This document shows positions 17,493-27,343 of a stretch of 40,973 nt of DNA, one piece after another. The notes beneath the pieces are model-generated. The model saw only the letters and a list, made by a program, of their open reading frames with translations. It did no database searches and was not told the DNA's origin. How positions within the stretch are numbered: the stretch's first letter is position 1; each line of letters starts with the position of its first letter. The DNA lies in NCBI GenBank assembly GCA_902766105.1, contig CACXCI010000009.1, forward strand, positions 1 through 40,973, in the 5' to 3' direction. The translations under genes were made by a program, and so were the position numbers. Source of the stretch: an uncultured bacterium (lineage in GTDB: Bacteria; Cyanobacteriota; Vampirovibrionia; Gastranaerophilales; Gastranaerophilaceae).

Positions 17493-18350
17493 ATGTGTGT
17501 TATTATAAATACTGAGATGAATTATTTTGAACGAGCAAAATATTTTAGAACTAAAAAACGTCTTGGACAAAACTTCTTGATTGATGGAGAAGTTATTCAA
17601 GATATTATTGAGTATGCAAATATTCAACCCGACGATACGGTTGTAGAGATTGGGCCGGGAGTAGGTTTTGTTACAGAACAATTGATTAAATATGCAAAAA
17701 AAGTTATTGCGATAGAACTTGATGAAGAAGCTATCAAAGAGTTAGAAAAATTAAAAGCTCCAAATTTGGAAATTATACATAAAGATATTTTAAAAACTGA
17801 TTTATCAGAGCTTTGCGAAGGTCAAATAAAAGTTGTTGCAAATATTCCTTATTATATTACAAGTCCTATTATCGCTCATCTTTTGGGTGAAATAGATGAC
17901 CTGAATAATAAAAATCGGAATAAAATTACAGATATAATCCTTATGGTTCAGGAAGAAGTTGCAAGAAGAATGGTCGCAGATGAGAATTCCCAAGGTAAGC
18001 AATATGGGCTTTTAACCTTGTTATCACAATTTTGGGCAGATGTTGAAATTATGAGAACTGTTGGCAGAAGAGCATTTTTCCCTGCTCCGAAGGTAACATC
18101 CGCTATAGTAAAACTTATCGTAAGAAAAGAACCAAAATTAAAATTGACAGATTACTCTCATTTCAGAAAAACTATAAAAGCAGGATTTGCTCAACGCAGA
18201 AAAAATCTGAAAAATTGTTTGATAAATGGCGGATTTCCAAAAGACAAAGTAATCGATGTTCTGTCAAAATTAGGTATAGACGAAAATATAAGAGGAGAAA
18301 AGCTTTCTGTTGAGATGTTTGGAAAACTCTCAGAAGAACTTTTAAAATAA
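17493..18350 (+). CDS. rsmA: 16S rRNA dimethyladenosine transferase RsmA (KsgA)
   Basis: Dimethylates two adjacent adenines (A1518/A1519, E. coli numbering) in 16S rRNA during 30S maturation. Motifs: KKRLGQNFLID at the N-terminus; SAM motif I VVEIGPGVGFVTEQL; the acidic VIAIELDEEA; and the catalytic NIPYYITSPI (an N-[IL]-P-Y motif). The ATG at 17493 gives 285 aa. An in-frame ATG at 17517 (277 aa) fits the family start equally well and lies just after TATAAA-like sequence. Neither start has a Shine-Dalgarno, so a leaderless or near-leaderless start is possible. ispE follows after 2 bp. Confidence 0.93.
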   Translation: MCVIINTEMNYFERAKYFRTKKRLGQNFLIDGEVIQDIIEYANIQPDDTVVEIGPGVGFVTEQLIKYAKKVIAIELDEEAIKELEKLKAPNLEIIHKDILKTDLSELCEGQIKVVANIPYYITSPIIAHLLGEIDDLNNKNRNKITDIILMVQEEVARRMVADENSQGKQYGLLTLLSQFWADVEIMRTVGRRAFFPAPKVTSAIVKLIVRKEPKLKLTDYSHFRKTIKAGFAQRRKNLKNCLINGGFPKDKVIDVLSKLGIDENIRGEKLSVEMFGKLSEELLK

Positions 18351-18352
18351 TC

Positions 18353-19156
18353 ATGACTAGTGTAAAGGTACAATGTCCCGCAAAAATAAATTTGGGTTTG
18401 AAAGTTATAAATAAACGTGATGACGGATTTCATAATATTGAAAGTGTTATGCAGACAATAAGTTTGTACGATTATATTACGATTACAATGATTGATTCCG
18501 ATAAAAATGAAATCCATCTTGAGGGTAACAGCAAAGAAATCCCCTATGATGAAACAAATTTAGTGTATAAAGCGGCTATGCTGTTTTTAAAAACTGTTAA
18601 AATCGGCAAAAGAAGTGTTTTTATTTATATTGAAAAAAATATTCCAATTGCTGCAGGCCTTGCAGGGGGCAGTACGGATGCCGCCGGTACAATTTATGGG
18701 CTAAATAAGTTGGCGGGAGATATTTTATCTGAAGATGAAATGCACAAATTATGTTCACAACTTGGTTCTGATTTGAATGTATGTTTAAAAGGCGGTTGCA
18801 TAAAAACCTCCGGCAGAGGAGAAATACTTGAGCCTGCAGAGTTTGAAGAATTTAATGTAAGTCTTATAAAACCTGTAAATTTAGGAATAAGTGCAAAAGA
18901 GGCATATACAAAATTTGGAGTAAAAATAAAAAATAAAGCAAGTGTTGATACCCGCAAAGAATATGTAAATGATTTAGAATGGGCAATTATTGGTGATTAT
19001 ACAGAGCTTCAGGCAATTAAGGCAAAATATCCGAAATCTATAATGACTGGTTCAGGCTCTACATATTTTATGATAGAAAATGATTTTGAATTATCTGACG
19101 GATATTGGGTTAAAAATGGTTTAAAAGCAGTTGCTAATGGTGTGAAGCTTGTTTAG
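18353..19156 (+). CDS. ispE: 4-diphosphocytidyl-2-C-methyl-D-erythritol kinase
   Basis: GHMP-family kinase of the MEP isoprenoid pathway that phosphorylates CDP-methylerythritol. The N-terminal CPAKINLGLKV motif, the glycine-rich ATP loop PIAAGLAGGSTDAAGTIYGL and the C-terminal MTGSGSTYF motif are all present. The 267-aa length is slightly short but normal. It sits 2 bp behind rsmA, the rsmA-ispE order seen in many bacteria, so it is probably co-transcribed with and translationally coupled to rsmA. Confidence 0.94.
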   Translation: MTSVKVQCPAKINLGLKVINKRDDGFHNIESVMQTISLYDYITITMIDSDKNEIHLEGNSKEIPYDETNLVYKAAMLFLKTVKIGKRSVFIYIEKNIPIAAGLAGGSTDAAGTIYGLNKLAGDILSEDEMHKLCSQLGSDLNVCLKGGCIKTSGRGEILEPAEFEEFNVSLIKPVNLGISAKEAYTKFGVKIKNKASVDTRKEYVNDLEWAIIGDYTELQAIKAKYPKSIMTGSGSTYFMIENDFELSDGYWVKNGLKAVANGVKLV

Positions 19157-19157
19157 C

Positions 19158-19185
19158 TTGAAAATATATATTTATAAATTATAAT
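19158..19185 (+). promoter_or_regulatory. Predicted sigma-70 promoter
   Basis: TTGAAA (19158-19163) and a perfect TATAAT (19180-19185) separated by 16 bp, starting right after the ispE stop codon and about 40 bp upstream of the alcohol dehydrogenase start. This is one of the best promoter matches in the window. Confidence 0.65.
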
Positions 19186-19226
19186 TTGATTGCATTGGTG
19201 TTTTGTTATATGAAAGGAGAGAAATT

Positions 19227-20426
19227 ATGTGGGAAAAAGACATTAATATCCATGATGTACGTGAAATTCGTACTAGAACAAATGTTTATTTTGGTGTTGG
19301 CGCAATTCAAAAAATTCACGATATTGCAAAAGATATTAAATCAAAAGGACTGGATAAGGTTATTGTGATGTCAGGTCGTAATGCCTATAAAGCAACAGGA
19401 GCTTGGGATGTTGTAGAAAAAGCATTAAAAGAAAACGGTATAGGTTATATCAATTTTGATCAGGTTACACCGAATCCGACAACACACCATGTTAATGATG
19501 CAGTAAAAATGGCAAAAGAATTTGGTGCAAAGGCAGTTATCGCAATAGGTGGCGGTTCTCCTACAGATGCCGGCAAATCTGTTGCAATATTATTAAAATA
19601 TCCTGATAAAACAGCAGAAGATCTTTATGAATTCAGATTCACACCGACAGAAGCTGCGCCTATTATTTCAATCAATTTAACTCATGGTACAGGTACGGAA
19701 ACCAATAGATTTGCTGTTGTTTCAAACTTGGAAAAGAATTTCAAGCCTGCAATTGCGTATGATTGTATTTATCCGATGTATGCGATTGATGATCCTCAAT
19801 TGATGACAAAGTTATCTCCAAAACAAACCAGATATGTATCAATTGATGCTGTTAATCACGTTGTAGAAGCGGCTACATCCGCTGTTGCATCTCCATATTC
19901 AATAATGTTGGCAAAAGAGGTTATTGAACTTGTTGCGAAATATTTGCCAAAAGCAATCTCAAATCCTGAAGATTTGGAAGCACGTTATTTCTTAGCTTAT
20001 GCAGCAATGATGGGTGGGGTAAGCTTTGATAATGGTTTATTACACTATACACATGCTTTAGAACACCCGCTAAGTGCGGTTAAACCTGATTTATCTCATG
20101 GTTTAGGTTTGGCAATATTGCTGCCTGCTGTTATTAAAACAATATACAAGGATAAACCTTCAACCTTAGCTGATATTTTAGCACCGATTGTTCCAAACCT
20201 GTCAGGTAATCCTGATGAGGCTCAAAAAGCCGCAGATGGGGTTTATAACTGGTTAAAATCAGTAGATGTACCTGAAAAATTAACCGATATCGGTTTTAGC
20301 GAGGCTGATGTTGAAAAGTTGACTGATTTGGCATTTACCACACCATCATTAGACGGGTTAATAAATATCGGTCCAAGCGGAAATTCCCGCGAAATTGTTC
20401 GTGAAATTTATCAAAATTCATTGTAA
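19227..20426 (+). CDS. Iron-containing alcohol dehydrogenase
   Basis: NAD(P)-dependent group III alcohol dehydrogenase that interconverts an alcohol and an aldehyde or ketone. The nucleotide loop is AIGGGSPTDAGKS, followed by THGTGTETNRFAV. The metal ligands Asp-x3-His (SIDAVNHVVEA) and two later His (THALEHP and LSHGLG) are in place, so it should be active. I chose the ATG at 19227 (399 aa) because GGAGAG lies 6-10 nt upstream. The substrate cannot be read from sequence; the role could be fermentative butanol, ethanol or lactaldehyde metabolism. It has its own promoter and is followed by a strong hairpin at 20435. Confidence 0.88.
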   Translation: MWEKDINIHDVREIRTRTNVYFGVGAIQKIHDIAKDIKSKGLDKVIVMSGRNAYKATGAWDVVEKALKENGIGYINFDQVTPNPTTHHVNDAVKMAKEFGAKAVIAIGGGSPTDAGKSVAILLKYPDKTAEDLYEFRFTPTEAAPIISINLTHGTGTETNRFAVVSNLEKNFKPAIAYDCIYPMYAIDDPQLMTKLSPKQTRYVSIDAVNHVVEAATSAVASPYSIMLAKEVIELVAKYLPKAISNPEDLEARYFLAYAAMMGGVSFDNGLLHYTHALEHPLSAVKPDLSHGLGLAILLPAVIKTIYKDKPSTLADILAPIVPNLSGNPDEAQKAADGVYNWLKSVDVPEKLTDIGFSEADVEKLTDLAFTTPSLDGLINIGPSGNSREIVREIYQNSL

Positions 20427-20434
20427 GTTTGTAT

Positions 20435-20464
20435 AAGGTGATGAAGATTTTTCTTCATCACCTT
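20435..20464. terminator. Strong hairpin after the alcohol dehydrogenase
   Basis: A perfect 12-bp stem (AAGGTGATGAAG / CTTCATCACCTT, 6-nt loop) begins 8 bp after the stop codon. The sequence after it (AAAATTAAAGG) is not U-rich, so it may act as an mRNA 3'-end stabiliser or partial terminator rather than a classical one. Confidence 0.45.
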
Positions 20465-20483
20465 AAAATTAAAGGATTTATTT

Positions 20484-20939
20484 ATGGAATTTATTATTAT
20501 TTTTTTAGCTGTAATTTTAGTCGTTTTACTCTTTGTATGGCAAGGTAAGGTGTTATTTAAATATTTAAAGTGCGATGTGTTAAAAATTGATACGGTAAAT
20601 AGGATTATTCTGGTTAACAATCAAATCATTTCTTTTAGTGATATAAGAAGTGTCAGTGTTGAAATTATAGAAACTCCAAGTTTTACAGAAAGATATTTTA
20701 CTCGATATGCACACAACCATACAATGTACAAAATTATATTTTTTATGAATAATGGAGCTCAAAATGAATATATCGTAAATTCTACAGGAATTTTATATAA
20801 ATATTTAAGTATTTTAAATCCATATGTAAAAATTAATGCAGATATTGAGGAATTTAAACCGAAATTTGTTGATGGTCCTGTTATTTTTGGAATTAGTTTA
20901 GCAATTATATATTTTTTAATAAAATTTATTAATGGCTAA
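20484..20939 (+). CDS. Hypothetical two-helix membrane protein, 151 aa
   Basis: Not recognised. A hydrophobic helix at residues 2-20 (MEFIIIFLAVILVVLLFVW) and another at the C-terminus (about 132-150, GISLAIIYFLIKFING) bracket a beta-rich central part of about 105 residues. That central part looks like a PH-like or YcxB-like small domain (VLKIDTVNRIILVNNQIISF, then a YTRYAHNH segment). AAAGGA precedes the ATG. Its TAA overlaps the TAG of the convergent mutS2 by 3 bp. Function unknown. Confidence 0.65.
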   Translation: MEFIIIFLAVILVVLLFVWQGKVLFKYLKCDVLKIDTVNRIILVNNQIISFSDIRSVSVEIIETPSFTERYFTRYAHNHTMYKIIFFMNNGAQNEYIVNSTGILYKYLSILNPYVKINADIEEFKPKFVDGPVIFGISLAIIYFLIKFING

Positions 20940-23305
20940 TTGATATCAACAACACTAACACCATCGCCGCCTTCAGAATCTTCTCCCGGTCTGAATTTTG
21001 CGACATAAGGTGAGGTTGATAGAAAATCTCTGACAGCTTGTTTCAATGCTCCTGTTCCGTGTCCGTGTATAATATATACAGGTGAAAGATTTGCCAAGCT
21101 TGCTTTATCCAAGTAGCTTTCGACCTCATCTAAGGCTTCTTCCACTCTGTAACCTCTTAAATCCAAAGTTTGTGACATTGCATAACGCTTTAGCTCAAAC
21201 TTGTTAAAAGATGTTCCGGGAATTTTTACTTTGGTTGGCTCTTTATATTTTTCATCCAGTATTGCAAGTTCATCTTTTTTTACTTTCATTTTCATTGCGC
21301 CCATATCAACATATAGTTTTTTGTTTTTGTCAGGCAGAGAAACAACAGTAACTTTTTGATGAAGTTCTTTGAGCATCAGGGTATCTCCAATTTGAACTTT
21401 GTCCCAATCTATTTCAATATATTTATTTTTGTCAGAAACGCTGTCTAAATCTTCATTAAAACTCTGTTCAAGTCTTGCCAGACGGGAATATGCCCGGCGT
21501 GCTATTTTTTCAGATTTTTCTTTTCTGAGTTCATCTAAGATTTGTTTTATTTCCCCTCTTGCTTCAAGCATTTCAAGGTCAAATTTGTTTTTGATGTTTT
21601 TAATTGTTTTTTTCTTATCTTTTTTTATTTGGTTTAGATTTTCTTCGTATTCCTGCTTAATTTCCTGTGATGTTTCCTTTAGTTCCTGCGCTTCTTTCAA
21701 GTTTTTTGAAATCCTTTGATGAGTTTCCTGTAGTTTTTCAACAACGGCTACAGTCGGATCTTTTTGGGTAATTAGTGTGTTTTTTGCCTTATCAACAATA
21801 TCTTTATCCAAACCCAGATTTGAGGCTATTGATATTGCATTACTTAACCCCGGAATTCCTATCAACAGCTTGTATGTCGGTTTTAAAGTTTCTGTATTAA
21901 ATTCAACCGAGGCATTTTTAAAAAAGTTGTTTGAATATTCCAGCGCTTTTAATTCACCGTAATGGGTTGTGATTACGCTGGTTACCTCTTTTTGTGCAAG
22001 TTTCTCTAAGATACTTTGAGCTAAGACTGCGCCTTCAACAGGATCTGTGCCTGCACATATTTCATCTAACAATACAAAACTCTCATCGGTACTCCTTTTT
22101 AGTATCTCAATAATATTGGTCATGTGTGAAGAAAATGTGGATAAACTTTGCAGGATATTTTGAGAATCGCCGATATCTGCAAAAACATCTTTAAAGGGGT
22201 AAATTTTAGCGTGTGTACATGGAAGAAACATTCCTGCTTTTGTCATAAGTATAAACAGTCCGATTGTTTTAAGTGTTACGGTTTTTCCTCCCGTATTTGA
22301 ACCAGTAATTATTATTGAGCGATAATCTTTACCTATGCTAAAAGTATTAGGTATAACATTTTCTGTTATCTTCATCAAAAGCGGGTGCTTCATATTTTCA
22401 AAATATATTTCTTTTTCTTCGCACAATTCAGGTTCTGTTGCATGAAGTTTTACGGCATATCTGGCTTTTGCAAAATGAAAATCAATTTCTGCCATAATTC
22501 TTTCGCATAGTACTAAATCAGGCATAATTTCTTTTATGCTGTCGGTCAATGATACCAATATTTTTATGCATTCTGCATGAATTTTTGATTTTATTTCTCT
22601 GATTTTGTTGTTTAACGGAACAAGCTGGGCAGGCTCTATATAAAAAGTTTTGGCTGAAGATGATACATCATGTACAATACCGGGAATTTTGGTCTTATTT
22701 GATGCCATAACCTGAAAAACTATTCTGTCATCTCTTTGAGTATAAATATTTTCCTGCAAATATTTTGAAAAATTCGGATTGTTTAGCAGGGAATTTATGT
22801 TGTCCCTTAAATTTTGTTCGGTATCTTTAAGGGATGAATACAACCCTTTTAATTCGGGGGTTGCGTTTTGTTTAATCCTCAAATTTTCGTCAAAAGTTTC
22901 AAAAATTTTATCTTCGGTTTCTTTTTCTGCTATTAGATTAGATGCTAAGTTTTTTAGCAAATAGTCCTGTTGAGAATTTTCCAAGATAAATCTTTTCAAA
23001 AGTCTTGAAGATTTCATTGTTTTGGCAGTGCTAATTAATTCTTCTTCTGTTAAATACGACACACCGGAATTATTTTTGATTAGAGCCATATCAGCAATAT
23101 ATTCAGCAGGAGTTTCTTTCGCCAAATCAAGAATTTTTTTAGCCTCATGCGTATATTCAAGTTGCTGTTTAATTTTTTGAATATCAGATAGCGCTGGTGC
23201 AATTAAGCAAAGTTTTTTGCTTTGTTCAAACTTTGCAAATTGGGCAAGTTCTTCTTTAACTTTGTCAAATTCTAACGTTGTATAACTTTTTAAAACTATA
23301 TCCAT
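20936..23305 (-). CDS. mutS2: Endonuclease MutS2
   Basis: MutS-family ATPase with a C-terminal Smr nuclease domain. It is known to suppress recombination in some bacteria and to split collided ribosomes in Bacillus. Visible parts: N-terminal clamp/lever region (MDIVLKSYTTLEFDKVKEEL); ATPase with Walker A GSNTGGKTVTLKTIG, then FVLLDEICAGTDPVEG; a long coiled coil rich in Lys/Glu (about 515-620); and the Smr domain with LDLRGYRVEEALDEVESYL and IIHGHGTGALKQAV. I chose the ATG at 23305 (789 aa) because the family begins there; an upstream ATG would add a non-conserved 23 residues. There is no ribosome-binding site. An extended -10 (TGTTATCAT) sits 6 nt before the ATG. Confidence 0.94.
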   Translation of the reverse strand: MDIVLKSYTTLEFDKVKEELAQFAKFEQSKKLCLIAPALSDIQKIKQQLEYTHEAKKILDLAKETPAEYIADMALIKNNSGVSYLTEEELISTAKTMKSSRLLKRFILENSQQDYLLKNLASNLIAEKETEDKIFETFDENLRIKQNATPELKGLYSSLKDTEQNLRDNINSLLNNPNFSKYLQENIYTQRDDRIVFQVMASNKTKIPGIVHDVSSSAKTFYIEPAQLVPLNNKIREIKSKIHAECIKILVSLTDSIKEIMPDLVLCERIMAEIDFHFAKARYAVKLHATEPELCEEKEIYFENMKHPLLMKITENVIPNTFSIGKDYRSIIITGSNTGGKTVTLKTIGLFILMTKAGMFLPCTHAKIYPFKDVFADIGDSQNILQSLSTFSSHMTNIIEILKRSTDESFVLLDEICAGTDPVEGAVLAQSILEKLAQKEVTSVITTHYGELKALEYSNNFFKNASVEFNTETLKPTYKLLIGIPGLSNAISIASNLGLDKDIVDKAKNTLITQKDPTVAVVEKLQETHQRISKNLKEAQELKETSQEIKQEYEENLNQIKKDKKKTIKNIKNKFDLEMLEARGEIKQILDELRKEKSEKIARRAYSRLARLEQSFNEDLDSVSDKNKYIEIDWDKVQIGDTLMLKELHQKVTVVSLPDKNKKLYVDMGAMKMKVKKDELAILDEKYKEPTKVKIPGTSFNKFELKRYAMSQTLDLRGYRVEEALDEVESYLDKASLANLSPVYIIHGHGTGALKQAVRDFLSTSPYVAKFRPGEDSEGGDGVSVVDIN

Positions 23306-23361
23306 AACCGAATGATAACATAAGGGGCAAATATATTCTACAGGTTGAAAAAATAAAATTG

Positions 23362-23370
23362 TGTTATAAT
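23362..23370 (+). promoter_or_regulatory. Extended -10 promoter of hemW (leaderless)
   Basis: TGTTATAAT, a TGn plus perfect -10, ends 6 nt before the hemW ATG, which would put transcription start at or next to the A of the ATG. There is no Shine-Dalgarno. A mirror-image case (TGTTATCAT) serves mutS2 on the other strand at about 23312-23320. Confidence 0.5.
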
Positions 23371-23376
23371 ACAATT

Positions 23377-24462
23377 ATGGTAAAGAGTGCTTATATACAT
23401 ATTCCGTTTTGTAAATCAAAGTGTCATTATTGTTCATTTGTGTCATTTGCTGATATGCGCCTAAAAACAGAATATCTGCAAGCACTAAATTCTGAAATAT
23501 ACATGGCGTATCAAGAAGAAATTATGGATACATTGTATATAGGCGGAGGGACTCCGTCAGTTTTACAAGTTGAAGAAATTGAAAGTATTATAAAAAATTT
23601 TAATGTAAACCCAAATACCGAAATTACTATGGAAATAAATCCGGATGATGCTGATTATGGGTATTTAAGAGGTTTATATGATATTGGTATTAACAGATTA
23701 AGTTTCGGGTGTCAAACTTTTAATGATGATATTTTAAAAATAATAAACCGCAGGCACAATGCCGGACAAGTGATTGATTCTGTTAAAATGGCGCAGGATG
23801 CGGGCTTTAAGAACATAAGCTTGGATTTTATTTACGGATTACCAAATCAGACACCTGACATGTTTTATAATGATTTAAAATTGGCTGTGCTTTTAGGTGT
23901 AACTCATATTTCTTTATACGGGTTAACTATTGAGCCGGACTGTTATTTTTATAAAAATACATCTTTAACTCCTGATGATGATATGCAAGCAGATATGTAT
24001 ATAGGTGCTTGTGAACTTTTATTGCCTTCAGGATTTGAACATTATGAAATAAGTAATTTTTCTCTAAAAGGGTATAATTCACGACACAATCTTAACTATT
24101 GGAATAATAAAGAATATTATGGCTTCGGTGTTGCGGCTCATGGGTATGTAAACGGTATTCGTTATGGTAATAAGGTCGATTTGGAAGAATATATTGAAAA
24201 TCCTTATGACCATAATGAAGAAAAATTTGTTACAGAAGCTGAAAAATTAGAAGAAACTATATTCCTCGGGTTTCGCAAAATGGCCGGTATAGATGTAGAA
24301 AAGATAAATTGTGATTATGATATTGATTTTGAAGAAAAATATGGTGATGTTATAAAAAAATACAAGGAAATAAATCTTATAACAGATACGGCAAAAGGAT
24401 ATGCCCTTACTCACGCAGGTGCTTTGGTAAGTAATACAATTCTTGCTGAGTTTATAGAATAG
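23377..24462 (+). CDS. hemW: Radical SAM heme chaperone HemW
   Basis: Related to HemN, but the HemW subgroup binds heme and is thought to deliver it to respiratory proteins. The radical SAM cluster motif is CKSKCHYC near residue 10 (CxxxCxxC), followed by TLYIGGGTPSVL. NRLSFGCQTFNDDILKIINR and ISLDFIYGLPNQT are typical of the family, and the C-terminal HemN-type domain ends the protein. The ATG at 23377 (361 aa) is preferred over an ATG 18 bp upstream that would lie on the promoter. Divergent from mutS2, convergent with purB. No heme-synthesis gene is in the window, so the heme source is open. Confidence 0.88.
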   Translation: MVKSAYIHIPFCKSKCHYCSFVSFADMRLKTEYLQALNSEIYMAYQEEIMDTLYIGGGTPSVLQVEEIESIIKNFNVNPNTEITMEINPDDADYGYLRGLYDIGINRLSFGCQTFNDDILKIINRRHNAGQVIDSVKMAQDAGFKNISLDFIYGLPNQTPDMFYNDLKLAVLLGVTHISLYGLTIEPDCYFYKNTSLTPDDDMQADMYIGACELLLPSGFEHYEISNFSLKGYNSRHNLNYWNNKEYYGFGVAAHGYVNGIRYGNKVDLEEYIENPYDHNEEKFVTEAEKLEETIFLGFRKMAGIDVEKINCDYDIDFEEKYGDVIKKYKEINLITDTAKGYALTHAGALVSNTILAEFIE

Positions 24463-24481
24463 AACATAATTAAAATGAATA

Positions 24482-25774
24482 TTATGATAAAACTCTGTCG
24501 TATATTGAATTTATATTTTGCAAAAAGGCATTTGGATTAAATATTTCGTTAATTTCAGCAGTTGATAAAAGCTCTGTTACGTCACTGTCTTTTAACAGGT
24601 TTTCCTTAAAATCTCCGTGATTTTGGAAAGCATTAAGAGCGTTTCGCTGAACAATGACATAGGCATCTTCTCTTGATAGACCTTTTGCGACAAGTGAAAG
24701 TAATACTTTTTGCGAATAAACAATTCCGCCAAATTCATTGGTATGAGCCAGCATATTATCTTTATGCACAACAATATTTTCCATAATTCCGTTAAAGCGG
24801 TTTAACATAAAATCAACCAAAGTTAAACTATCAGGGAAAATTATACGCTCGGCAGAACTGTGAGATATATCTCTTTCGTGCCAAAGAGGTATATTTTCCA
24901 AAGCTACAACAGAATTTGCTCTGACAACTCTGGCAAGTCCGCACAGATTTTCGCTTAATACGGGATTTTTCTTGTGTGGCATTGCAGATGAACCTTTTTG
25001 CCCTTTTGCAAATCCTTCCTCTAATTCCAAAACCTCTGTTTTTTGGAGATGTCTTATTTCTGTTGCAAATTGCTCAATAACGCTTGCAATAAGAGCTAAA
25101 GATTGCATAAAATATGCGTGATAATCTCTTGAAATTATTTGTGTTGAAACTTTTGCCGGTTTTAAGCCTAGATTTTTGCAGGTTATTTCTTCAATCTCGG
25201 GCGAAATGTTACTGTATGTGCCGACAGGACCTGAGATTTGTCCTACTCTGATTTGTTCCAGTGCGTGTTCAAAATTTTCTTTTTGTCTTGACAGAATATC
25301 TATCCAATTGCACAATTTTACGCCAAATGTCATTACTTCTGCGTGTATTCCGTGTGATCTGCCAATACAGAGAGTTTGCCTATGTTCTTTTGCTAAATTT
25401 TTTAATGTTTCAATAGTTTTTGACAAATCTTCAAGAATAATTTTGCCGCTGTCTTGTATTTGGAGAGCAAAAGCTGTATCTATAACGTCAGAGCTTGTCA
25501 TTCCAACGTGTACATAGCGTCCTAAATCACCCAAACTTTCGTTTACGCAGGTTAAAAACGCAATTACATCATGGCGAACTTCACGCTCAATTTCATCAAT
25601 TCTTTCAACTGAAAAAGAAGCTTTTTGTCTGATTTGTTTTGCAATATCTTTCGATATTGTACCGATTTGTGCGTAAGCATCGCATACTGCAAGCTCTACT
25701 TGCAGGTAATAGTCAAATTTGGAATTTAATTCCCAAATTTTTGCCATTTCTTTTCTTGAATATCTATCTATCAT
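24482..25774 (-). CDS. purB: Adenylosuccinate lyase
   Basis: Acts twice in purine synthesis, releasing fumarate from SAICAR and from adenylosuccinate. The 430-aa protein has the fumarase/aspartase-superfamily signature GSSAMPHKKNPVLSE (flexible catalytic loop with Ser), MTSSDVIDTAFALQ and GRSHGIHAEVMTFG. It is the short bacterial (B. subtilis-like) form. No Shine-Dalgarno is visible before the ATG. Upstream lies a 385-bp intergenic stretch with palindromic repeats and a gene remnant. Confidence 0.95.
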   Translation of the reverse strand: MIDRYSRKEMAKIWELNSKFDYYLQVELAVCDAYAQIGTISKDIAKQIRQKASFSVERIDEIEREVRHDVIAFLTCVNESLGDLGRYVHVGMTSSDVIDTAFALQIQDSGKIILEDLSKTIETLKNLAKEHRQTLCIGRSHGIHAEVMTFGVKLCNWIDILSRQKENFEHALEQIRVGQISGPVGTYSNISPEIEEITCKNLGLKPAKVSTQIISRDYHAYFMQSLALIASVIEQFATEIRHLQKTEVLELEEGFAKGQKGSSAMPHKKNPVLSENLCGLARVVRANSVVALENIPLWHERDISHSSAERIIFPDSLTLVDFMLNRFNGIMENIVVHKDNMLAHTNEFGGIVYSQKVLLSLVAKGLSREDAYVIVQRNALNAFQNHGDFKENLLKDSDVTELLSTAEINEIFNPNAFLQNINSIYDRVLS

Positions 25775-25859
25775 AACAAGTTAATGTTACCATGAAAATA
25801 GAAATTTAACTTTTTATTTGTAGTCAGATACAATGCTAATATGAATAAATCATTTAACA

Positions 25860-25984
25860 GTCATACTGAATTGACTAGAAAATTTGTTGAGCAAAGCGGA
25901 ACTTAATTTTCTGTTCCTACTAGGTGTTTCAGCATCTTTTGTCTTTACATTTAAGATAAGATTCCGAAACATGTTCGGAATGAC
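25860..25984. repeat. REP-like inverted element
   Basis: The stretch opens with GTCATACTGAATTGA and closes with TTCGGAATGAC, so its ends are inverted relatives (GTCAT...GAA / TTC...ATGAC). Inside the right end is a perfect 8-bp dyad, ATTCCGAA/TTCGGAAT, with a 5-nt loop. This is the layout of common dispersed intergenic palindromes (GTCATnCTGAA type). There is no ORF. Confidence 0.5.
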
Positions 25985-26047
25985 AATATAATTAAATTTA
26001 AGATATATCTTGTAGAATAGGCTTTAGTCAACAATTTGTATTCTGCT

Positions 26048-26067
26048 GTCAGCATAGTAATGCTGAC
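26048..26067. repeat. Perfect 8-bp hairpin
   Basis: GTCAGCAT, loop AGTA, ATGCTGAC. It stands just upstream of the short gene remnant and may mark the junction at which the rest of that gene was lost. Confidence 0.45.
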
Positions 26068-26085
26068 CTACTTTCTATAGAATAC

Positions 26086-26157
26086 CAACCGGCAGGACAG
26101 TATTACCTGATTAAATATGAACGTGGAGATACAAGAGCTTGGGGTGCAATAAAGTAA
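26086..26157 (+). pseudogene. Possible C-terminal remnant of a lost gene
   Basis: One frame reads a natural-looking C-terminus, QPAGQYYLIKYERGD then TRAWGAIK and a TAA, with no start codon and no coding-like sequence before it. It ends 2 bp before the tgt 3' end. I cannot name the parent family. Because the fragment is only 23 codons, chance is a real alternative. Confidence 0.3.
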
Positions 26158-26159
26158 AT

Positions 26160-27320
<1,161 letters not shown>

Positions 27321-27343
27321 TCAGGAGATAATTACATTTACTC

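Noticed and set aside
20435..20464. Classical rho-independent terminator
   Set aside because: The hairpin is perfect but no U-tract follows on either strand, so it is listed only with low confidence.
23306..23376. Longer N-termini for mutS2 (from 23374) and hemW (from 23359)
   Set aside because: The extensions overlap each other and the predicted promoters and show no family similarity; conserved N-termini begin at 23305 and 23377.
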